NCBI RefSeq assembly: GCF_042885655.1
Contig: NZ_JBHVRO010000002.1
Span: 124,001 to 188,000, forward strand
Direction of reading: 5' to 3'
Length of the DNA stretch: 64,000 bases
Source: Psychrobacillus sp042885655
GTDB lineage: Bacteria > Bacillota > Bacilli > Bacillales_A > Planococcaceae
A program made the translations under genes and the position numbers. Shown here piece by piece: positions 60,017 to 64,000 of this stretch (positions are counted from its first letter, which is position 1; each line of letters begins with the position of its first letter). A model generated the notes under the pieces. That model ran no database searches, was not told the origin of the DNA, and saw only the letters and a program-made list of their open reading frames with translations.

Positions 60017-61253
60017 GATTTACCTCCTTCTTTTGAATGTGTGGAAGGATAGTAGAGTGAATGATTTCGGGTGTAATTAATGGAGTTTGTAGAACTTCAC
60101 GTTTATCTGCTGTCTGATAGATGGCTCTACCTCTAATCTGTGGAAGGCTTTCGGCTCCTACTTCATCTAATACAACCCTTGAAGCTGTTGCCGATTGTAC
60201 TCTAAAGGATAGCTTTGCATCGGAATTCTGTTTTACTTGTCGCGGTATAACGTCACCAGTCGGGTATTGAGTTGCTACAATTAATCTAAACCCTAATCCA
60301 GCACCTAAACGGGCAATTTGTGACATGTAAGTTTGGCATTGTTGCTTCAATTTCTTTTCTTCTAAAGTAACTGCTTCAAGCGGATTTAATTCCCCAACTT
60401 CATCCACAATTACAAAGTAACGTTCCTTGATATTTGCTTCCTGCACGTTTTTCTTACCTAATAACCTTACTTTCCTTTGTATTTCTCTCATTTGATGATA
60501 AGCATTTTCTAAAGTCTTTAACGCTTCTTCTGGCTCGTATGCAAAAGAAATAGTTTGTTTTATTTTTTCATAATCACAAAGCTCAATTCCTCCCTTTAAG
60601 TCAATTTGAAAGAAACGGACGTTATCAGGTTCACTTAATAGCAAACTGTTAATTATAACGTTTATTTCGTTGCTTTTACCGTACCTTGTAGCGCCACCTA
60701 AAACTAAATGAGGGATTTTTTCGAAGTCATGATATTTAAATTCATTATGCTTACGAGTAATACCAACAGGAACCTTCCAACCTTCACCGATAATAAAAGG
60801 CACTTCAGTAGGCAGTGGATTGTCATATACACGAATAATTAACAATCCATCGTAATCAAGTTCAATTTCTTTCGTTTCCGTTAGCTTTTTCTTCCACAGT
60901 TCTTTCAGTTGCAGAATGATATTTTTGTCAAAATAAAGCTTCTTTAAATCAGCAAATACAATTCGTTTTCTTCTATTATTTATTCCATCTTGTAAAACAT
61001 CCATTTTGTTTAAATAATCATTGAAGCTACGTCCAAGCGGAATGCGATATTTATATTCCCAGCCCCAGTCATTCTGTTTCTTTCGAATTAATTGAGTTGT
61101 AAGCGTATCTTTACCATCCTTTACATTTAATCCGCTCAGCGAGATAATTCGCTGTATTTTTCCACTTTCATTAGTCGAGAGCCCTTGCTTTTTAACGAAG
61201 GCTTTTAAAGCAATTCCACCCATAAAAGTTGTAGTCAGAATTTCAAATATCAA
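59955..61253 (-). CDS. FtsK/SpoIIIE-type DNA translocase of a mobile element
   Basis: A 432-residue ATPase. An N-terminal region (about 1-180) of plasmid-type coupling proteins precedes the FtsK domain: Walker A LGGATRYGKSNEINVIINS, IDLKGGIELCDY, Walker B RYFVIVDEVGEL, and sensor IVATQYPTGDVIPRQVKQNS. It lacks the four-helix membrane anchor of chromosomal FtsK. It probably pumps element DNA during transfer or segregation. TTG 61253 is supported by AAGGAGG. First gene of the leftward module. Confidence 0.85.
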   Translation of the reverse strand: MIFEILTTTFMGGIALKAFVKKQGLSTNESGKIQRIISLSGLNVKDGKDTLTTQLIRKKQNDWGWEYKYRIPLGRSFNDYLNKMDVLQDGINNRRKRIVFADLKKLYFDKNIILQLKELWKKKLTETKEIELDYDGLLIIRVYDNPLPTEVPFIIGEGWKVPVGITRKHNEFKYHDFEKIPHLVLGGATRYGKSNEINVIINSLLLSEPDNVRFFQIDLKGGIELCDYEKIKQTISFAYEPEEALKTLENAYHQMREIQRKVRLLGKKNVQEANIKERYFVIVDEVGELNPLEAVTLEEKKLKQQCQTYMSQIARLGAGLGFRLIVATQYPTGDVIPRQVKQNSDAKLSFRVQSATASRVVLDEVGAESLPQIRGRAIYQTADKREVLQTPLITPEIIHSTILPHIQKKEVNRDSETIKSTRRTDIITFKEV

Positions 61254-61517
61254 TTTACATCTCCTCCTTGAATTGGAATCGCCACGCCACTGGGTTCTCT
61301 TACGTAGTAAGAGTTGCAGTAATCGGGAAAATAAAAATCGTTACCAAATGTTAGATATTAAAGGGATTTGTTATTTCCAAGTAGAATGAATGAGGTAGAG
61401 ATTAAAAATGAAATCAATCAGGAAAGTTATCTAGTTACATAGTATTACAGTGGTTGTAAAAATATGTCTTGTCCTTCAAAATATTTTTACATTCATTGTA
61501 ACAATGGAGGTATTTAA
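61254..61517. promoter_or_regulatory. Divergent control region of the FtsK module
   Basis: It separates the leftward ATPase operon from the rightward XRE regulator. An AATATTTTTACA-type inverted motif pair (TTGTAAAAATATGT and AAAATATTTTTACA at about 61453-61493) may be the regulator's operator. Confidence 0.4.
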
Positions 61518-61739
61518 GTGGTTCGTGAAATAGAGATTAAATTACAACGATTGTTATTAGATCACAAAATGACTTATCAAGAATTATCTAAATTAACTGG
61601 GCTATCCACACGAGCTATCTCTGATATGGTAAACAACAAGCAAGAAAGAATATCAAAGGAAGCGATATGCAAAATTGCGGATGTTTTTGAGGTAAAGGAT
61701 ATACGTGAGATAATTGATTTTAAAATGGAAAGCAAATAA
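61518..61739 (+). CDS. XRE-family regulator
   Basis: A 73-residue Cro/CI-type HTH protein (LQRLLLDHKMTYQELSKLTG, LSTRAISDMVNNKQERISKE) with no extra domain. GTG 61518 follows GGAGG. Divergent from the FtsK-like operon, so it is the natural candidate for its repressor. Confidence 0.82.
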   Translation: MVREIEIKLQRLLLDHKMTYQELSKLTGLSTRAISDMVNNKQERISKEAICKIADVFEVKDIREIIDFKMESK

Positions 61740-61842
61740 TGCCTGTCCATTTATAAAAAAAGGAGATTTGATATTTAACATCGAATTTGAAGAGATGGTG
61801 GAATAATACATTCTTCATTTCTTCAAATTGGGGTGCATTCTA

Positions 61843-62277
61843 ATGACTATTATCAAAAATGAGTTAGCTGAATGGCTAACTAGCCTATGCGGTACGGATA
61901 AAGAATGTGAACAAGATATTAGGTTATTCCTTCGACAGGATAAAACCGTGATTAAAGAAATAAAAATTGAATTTGAAAAAGGTAATATCCAGTTTGTTCA
62001 AAGAATAATTACAAAATATTTATCTGAAAGCAATAAAATTATTCGAACATGTAAAGCGTGTGATAAAAAACATTTTATTTCGATTGATGAACTTGAAGGA
62101 ATGAAGTGTAAAAAATGCAATGAAACGCTTCTTAAAAGAGCAATAGTTGAAGGTAATTCTAAAAAAACAAAAGATAGTGTAAGAAAATGTTTATATTGCA
62201 GTAATCCGGTTTCGCCATTGGAAAATGCAATAACTTGTTTTTATCACAGAGATGTTAGCTTTAGTCTTTATGAATAA
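61843..62277 (+). CDS. Hypothetical zinc-ribbon protein
   Basis: A 144-residue protein. The helical N-terminal 70 residues (MTIIKNELAEWLTSLCGTDK) are followed by CKACDKKHF...CKKC and KCLYCSNPVSPLENAITC, that is, two CxxC-based zinc ribbons. ATG 61843 has GGGGTG upstream; an earlier TTG is less likely. Function unknown; DNA or RNA binding is a plausible inference. Confidence 0.65.
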   Translation: MTIIKNELAEWLTSLCGTDKECEQDIRLFLRQDKTVIKEIKIEFEKGNIQFVQRIITKYLSESNKIIRTCKACDKKHFISIDELEGMKCKKCNETLLKRAIVEGNSKKTKDSVRKCLYCSNPVSPLENAITCFYHRDVSFSLYE

Positions 62278-62368
62278 TTTTTTCAAAAAAAATAAGATAA
62301 ACTTAATTTGAAATTAACTTCAACTTAGGCCAATAAAGCGTCGTAAGAAAAAATAGAAAATCTACCGA

Positions 62369-62394
62369 GAACGTCTACCCGGCCGTTCTTTTTT
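62369..62394 (+). terminator. Terminator
   Basis: GAACG (62369-62373) pairs with CGTTC (62384-62388), with GG/CC-rich inner pairs, followed by TTTTTTA. Confidence 0.6.
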
Positions 62395-62560
62395 ATATGC
62401 AATGAAAGTAGGTGATGTTATGTGTTAATCGTTACAAATTTTAACCGTAAGAAAACGCAGCATAAGCTAGCATTATTTTATTATTTTTTTACAATAGAGG
62501 AGACTCCGATTTAATGTAGAATTGATTAGTAAGAACTATTACTGATTGGAGTATCCCTTT

Positions 62561-62995
62561 ATGAAATTAACAATTGAGTTGGTACCCTCTACTTCTTGGT
62601 ATAAGAATTTAAGAGATAAATATACACCGTCTGCATGGCAATCAATTGCGAAAGAAGTCCAAAAGAAGGCAAACTTTACTTGTGAAATATGCGGGAGGAA
62701 GAAGCCGGAACAACTGAAACGTCTATATTGCCATGAGGTTTGGGCTTATGACGATAAAACTAATACTCAAACATTAGTTGGATTACAATGTCTATGCTTT
62801 AGTTGCCATCTAGTAAAACACTTGGGTTATTCACAAATCACAGATGGAATTGATTACGATTCAGTTGTAGAACATTTTTTAACAGTGAATAATTGTACAG
62901 AAGAAGAATTTATGGAGGTACAAGAAGAAGCATTTAGAGTATGGAAAGAGCGTAGTGAAATTGAATGGATAATTGATTTTGGAAAATGGGATTAA
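62561..62995 (+). CDS. HNH-like zinc protein
   Basis: A 144-residue protein with a nuclease-like treble clef: FTCEICGRKKPEQLKRLYCH, EVWAYDD, LVGLQCLCFSCHLVKHLGYS. The first CxxC and the later CxxCH make a zinc site and the His residues could be catalytic, as in degenerate HNH enzymes. ATG 62561 has GGAG 9 bases upstream. Real endonuclease activity is uncertain. Confidence 0.65.
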   Translation: MKLTIELVPSTSWYKNLRDKYTPSAWQSIAKEVQKKANFTCEICGRKKPEQLKRLYCHEVWAYDDKTNTQTLVGLQCLCFSCHLVKHLGYSQITDGIDYDSVVEHFLTVNNCTEEEFMEVQEEAFRVWKERSEIEWIIDFGKWD

Positions 62996-63070
62996 GCATC
63001 TTTGGAACAGGAGACGCAGCATGAGCTAAAGTAATTTTTTTTGTTAATACCAATTTTATATCATGTAACA

Positions 63071-63108
63071 AGCCCGACCCACTTAAATTGTGGGTGGGGC
63101 TTTTTTTA
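63071..63108 (+). terminator. Strong terminator before SOS cassette
   Basis: AGCCCGACCCAC pairs with GTGGGTGGGGCT (one mismatch), followed by TTTTTTTATTT. Confidence 0.85.
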
Positions 63109-63136
63109 TTTGTGCAAAAATAGAATAAATAACTTG

Positions 63137-63166
63137 TTGCATAAAAAACATATGTTCGCATATACT
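63137..63166 (+). promoter_or_regulatory. SOS-type promoter with LexA box
   Basis: TTGCAT (63137-63142) and TATACT (63161-63166) are 18 bases apart. Within the spacer AAAACATATGTTCG (63145-63158) matches the Gram-positive SOS box CGAACNNNNGTTCG at 8 of 10 fixed positions, with a perfect right half. Confidence 0.65.
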
Positions 63167-63186
63167 ATAAAAAGGAGGGAACAAGT

Positions 63187-63408
63187 GTGCGTGTTTTGTT
63201 GGAGAAGTATTTCAGTCGTGGTCAAATTATTGAGTTAATGTATCTCTCAAAATCAGGTGAAGTCAGTAAAAGAAGAGTGAAGATAATTAAGATTCACCAG
63301 GAGTCATTCCAAGCCTATTGTTTCAGTAGGAATGCCAAACGAACATTTCTAATAGAGAATGTATTAGCACTTGTTCCTGTAAAGCATCGAGAAAGAGGCG
63401 TTATATAA
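63187..63408 (+). CDS. Small WYL-like protein of the uvrX cassette
   Basis: A 73-residue protein (MRVLLEKYFSRGQIIELMYL, then a beta-rich part KRRVKIIKIHQESFQAYCFS and NAKRTFLIENVLAL). It reads like an isolated small beta-barrel domain related to WYL. From memory such genes often stand before UvrX-type polymerases in Bacilli. GTG 63187 has AAGGAGGGA. Its TAA overlaps the next ATG by one base, so translation is coupled. Confidence 0.65.
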   Translation: MRVLLEKYFSRGQIIELMYLSKSGEVSKRRVKIIKIHQESFQAYCFSRNAKRTFLIENVLALVPVKHRERGVI

Positions 63409-63611
63409 TGAATAAACGACAAAAGGAAATATTCGAGTTCATTAAAGCTTTTCTGACAGAACATAAATATTCACCTACTGTAAGAGAAATCGGTGAAGAT
63501 GTTGGGTTGAAATCTTCTTCTACAGTTCATGGACATTTAGATAAAATGAGGGAAAAAGGTTTCATTAATTTTACTAACTCTCGTTCAAGAACGTTGCAGA
63601 TTTTGCGATGA
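63408..63611 (+). CDS. LexA-like repressor lacking the protease domain
   Basis: A 67-residue protein that is essentially only the LexA winged-HTH DNA-binding domain (PF01726): KRQKEIFEFIKAFLTEHKYS, PTVREIGEDVGLKSSSTVHG, HLDKMREKGFIN. Full LexA is about 205 residues with a Ser-Lys self-cleavage domain, absent here. It should bind SOS boxes without being destroyed by RecA. It overlaps the polymerase gene by four bases (ATGA). Confidence 0.82.
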   Translation: MNKRQKEIFEFIKAFLTEHKYSPTVREIGEDVGLKSSSTVHGHLDKMREKGFINFTNSRSRTLQILR

Positions 63612-64000
63612 AAATCGACTATAGTGCATTTCCTGATCGCTCAATTGCTTGCATTGATATGATGAGCTTTTATGCTAGTTGCATGGCAGTATTGCATGAT
63701 TTAGACCTACGAACAGTACCAATTGCAGTTGTAGGAAATTTAGAACAAAAAGGGTCCGTGGTATTAGCAGCAAGTCCAGCTATGAAAAAACGATTTCGAG
63801 TTAAAACCGGTACTCGATTATTTGAAATACCACAACATCCGGAAATCCGATTGTTTGAACCAAAAATGAAATACTTTCTTGATATGTCGATGGCAGTAAC
63901 TAATATTCTTAGTAAGTATGTGCCGAATGAAGCGGTACATGTGTATAGTGTTGATGAATCGTTTATTGATCTCACTGGTACCGAAAAACTGTGGGGTCCT
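63608..64000 (+). CDS. uvrX: UvrX-type Y-family DNA polymerase, N-terminal part
   Basis: 131 residues are visible before the window ends. It has the Y-family start IACIDMMSFYASCMAVLHDL (catalytic Asp), then VLAASPAMKKRF and YSVDESFIDLTG (SVDE catalytic acids). Error-prone lesion-bypass polymerases of this kind (UvrX, YqjW) are SOS-induced and typical of prophages and conjugative elements. It lacks its own ribosome site and depends on coupling to the LexA-like gene. Confidence 0.88.
   Translation, partial: MKIDYSAFPDRSIACIDMMSFYASCMAVLHDLDLRTVPIAVVGNLEQKGSVVLAASPAMKKRFRVKTGTRLFEIPQHPEIRLFEPKMKYFLDMSMAVTNILSKYVPNEAVHVYSVDESFIDLTGTEKLWGP

Noticed and set aside
1..64000. tRNA or rRNA genes
   Set aside because: No TTCGANNC arm with a matching cloverleaf and no rRNA core sequence was recognised on either strand; a covariance scan would be decisive.

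Overview
The window looks like chromosome of a low-GC, spore-forming Bacillota bacterium, most likely Planococcaceae/Caryophanaceae (Psychrobacillus, Lysinibacillus or Paenisporosarcina-like). The evidence is AGGAGG ribosome sites, frequent TTG/GTG starts, a spore-germination operon, CotF- and YjcZ-type spore proteins, CdaS, DynA and YpsA, and interspersed repeats typical of that group. The genus is an inference. No rRNA, tRNA, CRISPR array or intact insertion sequence was recognised.

Left part (1-30 kb), core-like: double dynamin DynA, a two-domain sulfurtransferase, an RlmN of Lactobacillales type, an EAL-CBS-GGDEF protein, a TrpXYZ-like ABC transporter, catalase with a PerR-like box, threonine dehydratase, an M20 amidohydrolase whose transporter partner survives as a relic, an FMN reductase, the 5-oxoprolinase genes pxpB/pxpC divergent from pxpA, a hisH-hisF pair without other his genes, sporulation genes (yjcZ, cdaS, cotF-type), ypsA and an MtnE-type aminotransferase. 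Gaps hold GC-rich repeats and a GGTGCCAGGCACC family, including two ~100-bp copies that bracket the pxp genes.

Island 1 (about 30.0-36.1 kb) has the layout of a phage-inducible chromosomal island (PICI): integrase and repressor leftward; Cro-like, Xis-like, prim-pol, SF3 helicase, an iteron/AT-rich candidate origin, and a terminase small subunit with no large subunit. An SRAP/YedK gene follows.

37.9-45.5 kb is again spore-related: a gerXA-XC-XB operon with a fourth two-TM gene, then yraG-yraF-adhB-like genes and a royal-jelly/yellow-family protein.

45.5-64 kb is accessory. It carries relics (TetR tail, EAL fragment), a PAS-GGDEF-EAL-PAS-PAS-histidine kinase, a serine recombinase, and three compact gene pairs that resemble defence modules: a soluble protein with a four-TM protein (RexAB-like layout), a membrane protein with a membrane-anchored nuclease-like protein, and DUF1643 with DUF2971. 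Next come an HNH endonuclease and a plasmid/ICE-type block (FtsK-like ATPase, Replic_Relax protein, pilin-sized membrane protein) divergent from an XRE regulator. The window ends in an SOS cassette (SOS box, small gene, protease-less LexA-like repressor, UvrX-type polymerase, cut by the edge). Palindromic TTCAACTAA-type repeats occur from 37 to 56 kb only.
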